Origin: DAOTWP01 sp034435675
GTDB lineage: Bacteria > Chloroflexota > Anaerolineae > Aggregatilineales > Phototrophicaceae
Assembly: GCA_034435675.1 (NCBI GenBank)
Contig: DAOTWP010000061.1
Location: 1-11,071, forward strand
Reading direction: 5' to 3'
DNA length: 11,071 nt
Below are positions 1 through 6,151 of the stretch, in pieces; positions within the stretch are counted from its first letter, which is position 1, and every line of letters starts with the position of its first letter. A program made the position numbers and the translations under genes. The notes under the pieces were generated by a model. The model had not been told where the DNA came from, searched no databases, and saw only the letters and a list, made by a program, of their open reading frames with translations.

Positions 1-550
1 TTGATCCAATCATCTTGTTCTGGCGCGTCTTGTTCAGGAAGCGATTCAGGCGCTGCTGAAAGATGTCCGGTTGATGGCGAACTGCCTCAAGAGCGGCAAT
101 GCGAATGCGCTGGTAAATTTCGGGGAACGCCTGAAAGTTACGCCAGGTGCTTGCATCCGCCTGTAATGCCGCTTCGATGTCCGGTGCGATACGAAGTGGC
201 TCCACCGTGAGATCGGGCAGCACGGCGACACCGGCGGGGGTCATCCTGCCGCTGGCAATCAAGCGCCGCGCGCGTTCCTTGTTCAGTTCAGTCCAACCAC
301 TTCTGGGGCGGCGTGGTGAGAAGCGCTGGGCAGCGCGTTGCGCATCAACTTTCTTCCGAATGCTGTCAATCCAGCCAAAGCACAGCGCTTCTTCTACCGC
401 GTGAAGGTAGGGAATTGAGGGCTTGGACGCGCCTTGGGCATAGGCGATCAGCCAGATTTCCTTCGCACTGGCGTGGTGTTCGCTGAGCCATTCGCGCCAT
501 TCTTCGCGGGTGGTGACATACAGTGTCTCGGTGATCGGTATCGCGGGCAT
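1..550 (-). CDS. YdeI/OmpD-associated family protein (3' end cut by window)
   Basis: Reading the minus strand from the ATG at 550 gives 183 residues without a stop before the window edge, so the C-terminus is missing. Family members are around 190-200 residues, so only a short tail is lost. Residues 1-35 carry the family-like opening (TREEWREWL, then an EIWL strand). The signature follows: CFGWIDS at 57-63, then FSPRRPRSGWTELN at 77-90. A helical C-terminal half holds the usual F..FP..Y..RI segment at 139-150. The family is linked by name to bacteriocin protection, but its biochemical role is not settled. A GGGGGA Shine-Dalgarno lies about 9 nt before the ATG. The gene follows the PucR regulator on the same strand after 78 nt; a TAAAAT at 576-581 on the minus strand could be a weak -10 of its own. 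The family assignment is firm, the function is not. Confidence 0.88.
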   Translation of the reverse strand, partial: MPAIPITETLYVTTREEWREWLSEHHASAKEIWLIAYAQGASKPSIPYLHAVEEALCFGWIDSIRKKVDAQRAAQRFSPRRPRSGWTELNKERARRLIASGRMTPAGVAVLPDLTVEPLRIAPDIEAALQADASTWRNFQAFPEIYQRIRIAALEAVRHQPDIFQQRLNRFLNKTRQNKMIGS

Positions 551-628
551 GTGCTAATCCCCCTGAGCCGTGTTGATTTTACGTGAATGGAGACTCTCTG
601 TTTCGAAAGCGTGGGCTGGCAATGTCCC

Positions 629-2281
629 TTACGGCGTCTTGCCCTGTTCCGCCAGTTCGCCCTCGAACAGGCGCAGCAGCTTGAGCGCGACCTGCAAATT
701 GGTGCGTGTCAGCGGGTCGCCCAGGTCGCAGCCGCAGATTTCCTTGATGCGATCCAGCCGGTAGTTGAGCGTGCTGCGGTGGATGTGCAGTGTTTCCGCC
801 GTCGCCACGCCGTTGCCGCCCGCGTCCAGGTACGCCTCTAATGTCTGGAACAGTTCGGCGTGGGCGTCTGCCTTGAGCTTCTTCAGGCAGGGCACATGCG
901 GGTTGCCCGGCAGCGCGCTCACCCCGGCGCGGTAGAGCGTGTGCAGGTAGCCCAGGTCGTCAAACGAGACGATGCGTTTGCGCGTGCCCAGCCGCGTCAT
1001 GATGCTCAGCGTCTCGCGGCACTGCTGGTGCGCCCGCCCCACGTTGACCGCGCCCTGCTGCGCCGCGCTCATGGCGATACACGCCTGTTTGTCGCCGGAT
1101 TCCAGCACGCCGGTGATATGCTCGGCAATCTGCTGGCGCTGCTCGGCGGGCACGAGCAGCACCACCTGCCCGGCGAATGTGCCGATCACCGTTGACCAGT
1201 TGTTGACCGTCGAAAGCCGGTTGATGCGCTGGTAGAGCTGGGCGATATGCTGCGAACTGCTGCTGCTGTCCGCGCAGTCCACGACCAGCACGGCGTAAGG
1301 CACGCGCAAATCCACGCCATAGCGCAGCGCCTGGTCGGTCAGCACGCTTTTGCGCACCCCTTTAGTGTCCTCAATGAGCTGTGTCAGCAGGTTGCCTTTC
1401 AGCGATGCCTCGGCGCTCTGCACTGCCTCGCGGTAGAGCATCATCAGCGCGGCAATCGTCGTGCCGCTTTCGATTGCCAGCCGGTCAATGTCGCTCAGCG
1501 GGCTGCCGTCGGCGATGATCCACATATAACCGTAGATCGCGCCATGCACGACAATCGGCGCGAGGATGCGCTCCATTTCCAGCCCCACTTCCGGGAGCTG
1601 TGGCAGCACCACCGGGCGCAGTGTCTCGCGGATTTGCGCCAGGTAGCCGCCGTCTTCCAGCGCGCGCACCAACCGGGGGTCAGTGTGCCCGTACTGCTGC
1701 GTGAAGCGCCGCGCCTCGTCCACATCGGCAATGTTGTAACTCGCCAGCGCGTCAAAACGTTCAGTTTCGATGCTGATGGACTGCCCCAGCAGCCCCGCCA
1801 TGCGCACCGCCAGTTCCGGCAGCCCGCCGCCTTCCAGCACTAACTGGGTCAGCGTCTGGTGGATGGTGAAAGCGCGCGTGACCAGCGCCATGTCTTCCTG
1901 CGTGATGCGCTGGTTGACGGCTTTTGCCACATCCACAAAGCGCACACGGTAGTCAATCTCAATCAGTGGGAACTGGTACGCCTCGGCAACCTCGCACAGA
2001 TGCTCTGGCATCGCCTGAATATAGCGCCCGACGGCGAGCAGCAGCGCGGCGATACCTTTGTTTGCCAGCGCCTGAATATAGCGGCGCTGCTCGTTGATGT
2101 CCGGCGGCAGGTTAATGGCGGTGGCAAGCAGCAGTTCGCCGCCGTTGAGCCACTCGGCAACATCCGGCACGCCCGCGTTATGGACCCACGTCACCGCGCG
2201 GTGCAGCCCGGCACGCCCGGCGACCACCCGCGCTGCGTTTGCCAGCACATCCAGTTCAAGCACATCTGCAACAGTTATCAT
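629..2281 (-). CDS. PucR family transcriptional regulator
   Basis: A 550-residue cytoplasmic regulator with the full PucR layout. Residues 1-125 form the PucR N-terminal ligand-sensing domain (MITVADVLEL opening, then TWVHNAGVPDVAEWLNGGEL with the conserved GGELLL core). A GAF-like middle follows at about 150-290, then a CdaR/GGDEF-like segment at about 310-460 containing a Ser-rich stretch. The C-terminus (about 470-540) is the PucR helix-turn-helix, with IHRSTLNYRLDRIKEI and DPLTRTNLQVALKLL. Relatives regulate purine catabolism or other small-molecule pathways, often the genes beside them. I chose the ATG at 2281 because the domain begins there; an in-frame GTG at 2329 would add 16 residues without homology. 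The start is odd: the strong AGGAGG at 2304-2309 is 22 nt from the ATG. The gene follows the rhodanese gene after 99 nt and is probably co-transcribed with it. Confidence 0.93.
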   Translation of the reverse strand: MITVADVLELDVLANAARVVAGRAGLHRAVTWVHNAGVPDVAEWLNGGELLLATAINLPPDINEQRRYIQALANKGIAALLLAVGRYIQAMPEHLCEVAEAYQFPLIEIDYRVRFVDVAKAVNQRITQEDMALVTRAFTIHQTLTQLVLEGGGLPELAVRMAGLLGQSISIETERFDALASYNIADVDEARRFTQQYGHTDPRLVRALEDGGYLAQIRETLRPVVLPQLPEVGLEMERILAPIVVHGAIYGYMWIIADGSPLSDIDRLAIESGTTIAALMMLYREAVQSAEASLKGNLLTQLIEDTKGVRKSVLTDQALRYGVDLRVPYAVLVVDCADSSSSSQHIAQLYQRINRLSTVNNWSTVIGTFAGQVVLLVPAEQRQQIAEHITGVLESGDKQACIAMSAAQQGAVNVGRAHQQCRETLSIMTRLGTRKRIVSFDDLGYLHTLYRAGVSALPGNPHVPCLKKLKADAHAELFQTLEAYLDAGGNGVATAETLHIHRSTLNYRLDRIKEICGCDLGDPLTRTNLQVALKLLRLFEGELAEQGKTP

Positions 2282-2380
2282 AACCGGGTCGCGATACTGC
2301 CTTCCTCCTGTGCTGATGATAGCCCGCACCGCCGCCGCTGACCAGTGTCGGGTTGTGCCGGGGCAGCGGCTCAGCGCGGC

Positions 2381-2722
2381 TCAACGCTCAACGGGAAAAC
2401 CGCGCTCGATCCAGTACGCCGTACCTTCGGTCAGGTTGTAGATGTTGCGGTAGCCCTGCGCTGCCAGAAATTCTGCGACCATCACACTGCGCACGCCATG
2501 CGCGCACACGACCACCACTGGCGTATCGGCGGGGATGTCGTCCAACCGCAGCGGCACAATGTTGATCGGGATATTGACCGCACCGGGAATGCGCCCGTGC
2601 GCATATTCCATTTCTGAGCGAACATCCAGCAGTACATGCGCCGCGCCGTTGTCGGCGAAGCGCAGCTTGTAATTGCCGGCAGAAAGTTCCTGATACGGGG
2701 TGTTGCCATTGGGGATAAACAT
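2381..2722 (-). CDS. Single-domain rhodanese-like sulfurtransferase
   Basis: A 113-residue protein consisting of one rhodanese domain. The CH2A region is visible at 32-52 (LLDVRSEMEYAHGRIPGA). The active-site loop is CAHGVRS at 73-79, with Cys73 as the predicted persulfide-carrying nucleophile and the six-residue loop typical of sulfurtransferases rather than the longer loop of Cdc25-type phosphatases. The CH2B end is NLTEGTAYWIERGFPV at 96-111. Such proteins move sulfane sulfur to acceptors in cofactor synthesis, sulfide metabolism or tRNA thiolation; the partner cannot be read from the sequence. The ATG at 2722 is preceded by AGAGG at a good distance; a TTG at 2725 is a less likely start. 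A strong extended -10 promoter lies just upstream, so this gene probably leads a rhodanese-PucR transcript. It sits between MOSC and PucR genes, which fits a sulfur/molybdenum-cofactor role by context only. Confidence 0.92.
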   Translation of the reverse strand: MFIPNGNTPYQELSAGNYKLRFADNGAAHVLLDVRSEMEYAHGRIPGAVNIPINIVPLRLDDIPADTPVVVVCAHGVRSVMVAEFLAAQGYRNIYNLTEGTAYWIERGFPVER

Positions 2723-2757
2723 CAAGTGCCGCCTCTTGTGTTGGTCATCAGCAGGCG

Positions 2758-2787
2758 ATTATAGCATAGGGTTAGAAGCGGTCTGAA
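2758..2787 (-). promoter_or_regulatory. Promoter of the rhodanese-PucR unit
   Basis: On the minus strand a perfect TATAAT lies at 2763-2758, preceded by TGC (2766-2764), which makes an extended -10. A partial -35, TTCAGA at 2787-2782, sits 18 nt upstream. The predicted transcript start is near 2751, leaving a leader of about 29 nt before the ATG at 2722. This indicates that the rhodanese gene is transcribed separately from the upstream MOSC gene. Confidence 0.62.
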
Positions 2788-2812
2788 TATCCGTAATGCT
2801 TCCCGCAGGGGT

Positions 2813-2842
2813 GACCTGCCAGGTCGCCCGTACACAGGCGAC
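2813..2842 (-). other. Two overlapping, mutually exclusive hairpins between MOSC and rhodanese genes
   Basis: Between the MOSC stop and the rhodanese promoter two perfect inverted repeats share three bases. One has 5-bp arms and a 3-nt loop (2813-2825, GACCT/AGGTC). The other has 6-bp arms and an 8-nt loop (2823-2828 with 2837-2842, GTCGCC/GGCGAC). They overlap at 2823-2825, so they cannot both form in full. There is no T-run on the minus-strand side, so a classical Rho-independent terminator is not supported. The element could be a Rho-dependent 3' end or mRNA-stability structure of the MOSC transcript, or a protein-binding dyad upstream of the rhodanese promoter. Confidence 0.4.
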
Positions 2843-2860
2843 AACGATAGTATTTTCAGA

Positions 2861-3508
2861 CTATTCTGCCTGTGCCACGCGCTCGGCAAACGACTGCCGC
2901 CAGCCGGGGGACAATGCCTCGATGTCCAGCGCCCGGCGGGCATCGGCAAGGTTGTCCTGCTCAAAGAACAACAGGTTGGCAACCTGGCGCACGCTCATCT
3001 GCACCGGATCGCGGCTGACCTGCTCGAAGGCGTCGCCTGCGCCAACGTCGCCCGCTTGCAGCACGCGCAGGTAAAAACCCACTCGCCCGCTGGCAAGAAA
3101 GCGCTTGGGAAAGGTCGGCAGTCCCATTTTCATGCCCAGCTTGTAACACGGCGGGCGCGGCTGCGTGACCTGCACCAGCGCCCCGCCCACGCGGAACACA
3201 TCGCCAATGCAGATTTCGTCTTCTGGCGGCAGACCTTCCACCGTAAAATTTTCGCCAAACTGCCCGTAGGTCAGGTCGTCACGCTGGAGCACCTGCTGCC
3301 AGTGACGGTAATTGTCCATGCTGTAGACGTAGGCGGCGCGGTACGGTCCTCCATGATTGACCAGATCCGCCTGCCGGTCGCCATCCAGGTTGAGCGGGTC
3401 CAGCCGCACACGTCCCGCCACCGGGGTCTTAAAAATGCCGGTTGAAACCAACTGACCGCGATAATTGACCAACTGCGGCATGGCAACATTTACTGAAAGC
3501 ACCTGCAT
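2861..3508 (-). CDS. MOSC domain protein, YiiM type
   Basis: A 215-residue protein matching the YiiM-like MOSC architecture. The MOSC domain covers about 1-155: DLVNHGG at 48-54 followed by the AAYVYSMDNYRHW stretch, GQFGENFT at 82-89, IGDVFRVGGA at 101-110, and QPRPPCYKLG at 116-125 with Cys121 as the conserved cofactor-associated cysteine. The 3-alpha domain follows at about 160-210. In E. coli, YiiM uses molybdenum cofactor to reduce N-hydroxylated compounds such as 6-N-hydroxylaminopurine, and an equivalent detoxifying role is likely but unproven here. The start is secure: AAGGAGG lies 7 nt before the ATG. The gene begins 11 nt after the luciferase-domain gene and is surely in the same transcript. 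The gene symbol is left blank because orthology to yiiM itself is not shown. Confidence 0.93.
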   Translation of the reverse strand: MQVLSVNVAMPQLVNYRGQLVSTGIFKTPVAGRVRLDPLNLDGDRQADLVNHGGPYRAAYVYSMDNYRHWQQVLQRDDLTYGQFGENFTVEGLPPEDEICIGDVFRVGGALVQVTQPRPPCYKLGMKMGLPTFPKRFLASGRVGFYLRVLQAGDVGAGDAFEQVSRDPVQMSVRQVANLLFFEQDNLADARRALDIEALSPGWRQSFAERVAQAE

Positions 3509-3519
3509 GGCTGTCCTCC

Positions 3520-3933
3520 TTAACCTGCTGCTGCGCGCAGCGCCGGGCTGGGGGCGATTTCATCCAGCAGTGCCGCGCGTTGTTCCGCGCTGATGCCGCC
3601 GCGCCGGCCACTCTTGTGCAGATACGAAAGCTGAAACAGGCGTCGTGCGCCGGCAAGGTCCGTTTCATCGCGCACGAAATAGGTAATCCAGCCGGATTCC
3701 GCCAGCAAATGGTGCGGCTGCGCTGCGCCTTCCGCGACGAGCACCGCGCGGATTTTGCGCGTGAACGGGATGTCCACCATGCCATTGCGGTGGATGTGCC
3801 CAATCTCGACATTGCCCAGGCGGAACTCCACGCCGCCAAAACGGTGCGCTGCGGTGCTGATGCCCGCCCATGCGCCGATTTCGGTTTGCAGCCGACCAAG
3901 AAGAACGCTCAACTGTGACTCATTCGTTTGCAT
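3520..3933 (-). CDS. Luciferase-domain (DUF5519) family protein
   Basis: A 137-residue protein that fits the small family annotated as luciferase domain (DUF5519). The recognisable core is GGVEFRLGNVEIGHIHRNG at 33-51, VDIPFTRKIRAVLVAEG at 53-69, and PHHLLAESGWITYFVRDETD at 73-92, ending in LFQLSYLHK at 99-107. The conserved His-rich positions (GHIH at 45-48, HH at 74-75) and the SGW motif are the family hallmarks. Despite the name, light production is not implied and the biochemical role is unknown. The reading frame stays open to 4116, but the family alignment begins near the ATG at 3933 and the extra 61 residues have no family look. The Shine-Dalgarno (AGGG) is weak. The gene is first in a two-gene unit with the MOSC protein, suggesting shared redox or detoxification duty. 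Confidence 0.87.
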   Translation of the reverse strand: MQTNESQLSVLLGRLQTEIGAWAGISTAAHRFGGVEFRLGNVEIGHIHRNGMVDIPFTRKIRAVLVAEGAAQPHHLLAESGWITYFVRDETDLAGARRLFQLSYLHKSGRRGGISAEQRAALLDEIAPSPALRAAAG

Positions 3934-4097
3934 ATGCTGTACCCTGAATGCTTGCGGGGCAGGTTTTACGTGCTGACCGCCAGAGGAGGTTGCAGGCGAC
4001 TGCGTGGGCTGGCGGCATCGACGTACCTGTTCAGATGCGCCGGCAAGGCGCGGTCTTACGGTGTTGTAGTGTAACCATACTTTTCGCTGCACGGCTG

Positions 4098-4106
4098 TGC
4101 TACAAT
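4098..4106 (+). promoter_or_regulatory. Extended -10 promoter of the STAS gene
   Basis: TGC directly followed by TACAAT (4101-4106) forms an extended -10 element. No good -35 is seen 16-18 nt upstream, which is tolerated for extended -10 promoters. The predicted start near 4113 leaves a leader of about 27 nt before the ATG at 4140. The promoter lies in the 206-nt region shared with the divergent luciferase-domain gene. Confidence 0.5.
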
Positions 4107-4139
4107 CAGACTTCATTCGCCGGGGAAGGCAGGCAGTGT

Positions 4140-4475
4140 ATGCAGATTATGGAGCGTAACGAAAATGGGGTGGAGGTCTTTGTGCTGCACGGACGCGCCG
4201 ACACACAAGGCGCGATCAACCTCGACATCGTGCTGCATGGAGCCGTAAGCAAGGGAAAAACCCGGCTGGTGCTGGATATGTCCGGGGTAGACTATATCGC
4301 CAGCGCCGGGTTAGGCATTCTGGCAGATGTGCTGACGCGCAGTAAGGAACACGGCGGCGACCTGAAGCTGGTTGGGCTGGACGAGAAAATCCTGCGCATT
4401 TTCCAGATTATTGGCTTCGACCGCTATTTTTCGGTCTATGAAACATTGCCCGAAGCGCTGGATGCCTTTGCCTGA
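4140..4475 (+). CDS. STAS domain protein, anti-sigma factor antagonist-like
   Basis: A 111-residue single STAS domain of the SpoIIAA/RsbV type, the usual length for the family. The strand-helix order fits: VFVLHGRAD at 13-21, LVLDMSGVDYIASAGLGIL at 43-61, HGGDLKLVGLDEKILRIFQIIGF at 71-93, and the terminal TLPEALDAF helix. The phosphorylatable Ser in SpoIIAA/RsbV (Asp-Ser-Ser/Thr-Gly) is kept as Ser55, but the flanking acid is replaced: Ala54-Ser55-Ala56-Gly57. Such proteins bind anti-sigma factors or serine kinases and release the sigma factor when unphosphorylated. No anti-sigma kinase or PP2C phosphatase is present in this window, so its partner is elsewhere. The ATG at 4140 has GGAAGG/CAGG ahead of it; the in-frame ATG at 4149 is an alternative. 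An open frame reaches back to 3948, but the domain starts at 4140. Confidence 0.88.
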   Translation: MQIMERNENGVEVFVLHGRADTQGAINLDIVLHGAVSKGKTRLVLDMSGVDYIASAGLGILADVLTRSKEHGGDLKLVGLDEKILRIFQIIGFDRYFSVYETLPEALDAFA

Positions 4476-4493
4476 ATCGCTAGCTGCAAGCAG

Positions 4494-4546
4494 GGTCAGC
4501 ACTTCAGCACATCCGCGTCTGCACACCGCCGGATGCGGTGCTGACC
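4494..4546 (+). other. Nested inverted repeat after the STAS gene
   Basis: The outer arms are a perfect 9-bp pair, GGTCAGCAC (4494-4502) and GTGCTGACC (4538-4546). Inside it a perfect 6-bp pair, CATCCG (4510-4515) and CGGATG (4530-4535), encloses a 14-nt loop. Starting 18 nt after the STAS stop, the transcript could fold into one long compound hairpin. No T-run follows, so it is not a standard intrinsic terminator. It could be a Rho-assisted 3' end, an RNA-stabilising structure or a dyad binding site ahead of the LLM oxidoreductase gene. The rest of the 208-nt gap (4476-4683) shows no gene or convincing promoter. Confidence 0.5.
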
Positions 4547-4683
4547 TGTGTCATAGTCCTCCACAGGCAGATAACGCCGGATGCTGAGCAGGCTGTGTGA
4601 TTCTGACTTCACGCCAGCACAGCGCCGTTTTCGTGCGAAACCCATGCTGATGAACCTACTCTATTGCACCAGGAGGAAGTCCC

Positions 4684-5550
4684 ATGTTCTTTGGTGTCAC
4701 GCTGCCTCCATTTGGCAGGTTCGGCGATGTCCGGCAGTTGGTTCAACTGGCAGTGGACGCTGAACAGGCGGGCTGGGATGGTTTTTTCATCTGGGATCAT
4801 GTGATTTTTGACCCCACATTTCACCCGATGGTCGATCCCTGGGTGGCGCTGGCAGCGATCGCCGTGCAGACCACAAGGTTGAAGATTGGTGCGCTGGTGA
4901 CCCCACTGGCGCGCCGCCGCCCGTGGATAGTCGCGCGGCAGACCGTGTCGGTTGATTTGCTTTCGAACGGGCGCTTGATTTTTGGCGCGGGACTGGGTGA
5001 TCCGGTACAGTGGGACTTCGGGTTCTTCCACGAAGAACAGGATGCGCGGGTCCGCGCCGGGAAGCTTGACGAGGCACTAGCGATCATCACCGGGCTGTGG
5101 AAAGGCGAGCTGTTTCGCTATCAAGGGACACATTATCAACTTGAACCGGTACGGTTTGAGCCTGTCCCCGTTCAGCAGCCGCGCATCCCGATCTGGATTG
5201 GTGGCGGCTGGGACAAAGTCAAACCGCAGCAGCGTGCGGCAGGCTACGATGGTTTTATCCCGCTGAAATTTGGCGGCACGATTACGGTTGACGACTGGAA
5301 GGCGATCAAGCAGACACTTTTCAAGTATCGCCGCGCAGAAACCGGGTTCGATCTCGTCCACAGCGGCATCACCCCCGGCGATGACACTGAGCAGGCGCAC
5401 GAGCTTACCGCGCCGCTAGCCGCAATCGGCATTACATGGTGGCTGGAAGCTGTTGACCCCTGGCGTTTTGGCGACAGTTGGGAACTGCCGATGTCGCCGC
5501 AGGCAGCGCAGCGAATGGAAGATCGCATCCAGCAAGGACCACCGCGTTAA
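4684..5550 (+). CDS. LLM class flavin- or F420-dependent oxidoreductase
   Basis: A 288-residue luciferase-like monooxygenase fold (TIM-barrel) protein. Visible signatures are AVDAEQAGWDGFFIWDHV at 23-40, TTRLKIGALVTPLARRRPW at 63-81, the family core QTVSVDLLSNGRLIFGAGLG at 86-105, LWKGELFRYQGTHYQLEPV at 138-156, and VQQPRIPIWIGGG at 163-175. A TWWLEAVDPWRFGDSWE tail follows. Relatives reduce or oxygenate organic substrates with reduced FMN or coenzyme F420; motif reading alone does not decide the cofactor or substrate. The start is secure: AGGAGGA precedes the ATG by about 7 nt. It lies between the STAS gene and a split-barrel flavin protein on the same strand, separated by 208 and 156 nt, so co-transcription is possible but not certain. 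It is unrelated in sequence to the luciferase-domain protein at 3520-3933. Confidence 0.92.
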   Translation: MFFGVTLPPFGRFGDVRQLVQLAVDAEQAGWDGFFIWDHVIFDPTFHPMVDPWVALAAIAVQTTRLKIGALVTPLARRRPWIVARQTVSVDLLSNGRLIFGAGLGDPVQWDFGFFHEEQDARVRAGKLDEALAIITGLWKGELFRYQGTHYQLEPVRFEPVPVQQPRIPIWIGGGWDKVKPQQRAAGYDGFIPLKFGGTITVDDWKAIKQTLFKYRRAETGFDLVHSGITPGDDTEQAHELTAPLAAIGITWWLEAVDPWRFGDSWELPMSPQAAQRMEDRIQQGPPR

Positions 5551-5556
5551 AGCAGG

Positions 5557-5587
5557 GCTGCCGCTAGAGCAGCGAACCGGCGGCAGC
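5557..5587 (+). terminator. Hairpin after the LLM oxidoreductase gene
   Basis: A perfect 8-bp stem, GCTGCCGC (5557-5564) with GCGGCAGC (5580-5587), and a 15-nt loop lie 6 nt after the stop codon at 5550. There is no T-run behind it, so it may be a Rho-dependent or weak terminator, or a protective 3' structure. The rest of the 156-nt gap before the next gene holds no convincing promoter. Confidence 0.35.
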
Positions 5588-5706
5588 AGTTCATCCCGTG
5601 CGGGTTCATCCGGCATAAAACGGACCCCCGTGTCCACAAAAGGGCATCGGAAAGGGAACTATGCTGGTCATCCACCATTAAACGAGTCTTTAACAGGCAG
5701 GGGTTT

Positions 5707-6144
5707 ATGATCACGTGGGCACAATTTGCCGCCGCCGCGCCCGAACTGGCGGCTTTTGGCAAACAGCGCTTTGAGAGTGGAGTAGCGTATCTGGGCACGG
5801 TGCGCGCCGATGGTTCGCCGCGTGTGCATCCGGTTACACCTCTGATCGGCGCACAGCAGCTTTACCTGTTTATGTACCCGTCCTCGCCCAAGGCGCACGA
5901 CTTGCAGCGTGATGGGCGCTATACGCTGCACTGCGGTGTGGGGAACAGTGAGGGCGGTGAGGGCGAGTTTTATGTCAGCGGCACGGCAGCGCTGACGGCG
6001 GATCCGGCGCTGCGTGCAGAAGCCGCAGTGATCCGCTACACCCCGCGCCCGGAATACATCCTGTTTGTGCTGTCTGTGCAGCAGGCATTCATGAATGTCT
6101 ACGAGACCGATGGTCCCAGTGTGAAACGCTGGCGCGCGCCCTGA
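5707..6144 (+). CDS. Pyridoxamine 5'-phosphate oxidase-like split-barrel protein
   Basis: A 145-residue FMN/F420-binding split-barrel domain. The diagnostic first strands are VAYLGTVRADGSPRVHPVTP at 26-45, followed by LYLFMYPSSPKAHDLQRDGRY at 52-72 (the usual K..DL..D.RY segment), then a GEFYVSGTAAL strand at 86-96 and an ALRAEA helix. The C-terminal strand IRYTPRPEYILFVLSVQQAF at 109-128 completes the barrel. Small proteins of this kind are rarely true PNPOx enzymes; many bind F420, FMN or heme and reduce small substrates, and this one should be read as general class only. A GGCAGGGG Shine-Dalgarno lies just before the ATG. It follows the LLM oxidoreductase gene, which may indicate a shared flavin/F420 pathway. 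Its stop faces that of the propeller gene, with 7 nt between them. Confidence 0.87.
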   Translation: MITWAQFAAAAPELAAFGKQRFESGVAYLGTVRADGSPRVHPVTPLIGAQQLYLFMYPSSPKAHDLQRDGRYTLHCGVGNSEGGEGEFYVSGTAALTADPALRAEAAVIRYTPRPEYILFVLSVQQAFMNVYETDGPSVKRWRAP

Positions 6145-6151
6145 ACCACGG

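Noticed and set aside
1247..1843. Long plus-strand open frame (198 codons) opposite the PucR gene
   Set aside because: It is the antisense shadow of a gene with a complete and well-recognised domain layout; its product is His/Arg/Gln-rich with no family motif.
3429..3899. 156-codon minus-strand frame overlapping the DUF5519 and MOSC genes
   Set aside because: Same-strand shadow in another frame; Arg/Ser/Ala-rich composition and no motif.
3934..4116. N-terminal extension of the DUF5519 protein
   Set aside because: The 61 extra residues have no family similarity and run into the promoter region of the divergent STAS gene; the ATG at 3933 fits the family length.
5661..5681. Six-codon ORF (MLVIHH) with an AAAGGG upstream, before the split-barrel gene
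   Set aside because: Too short to judge, not coupled to the next start (25 nt gap), and expected by chance.
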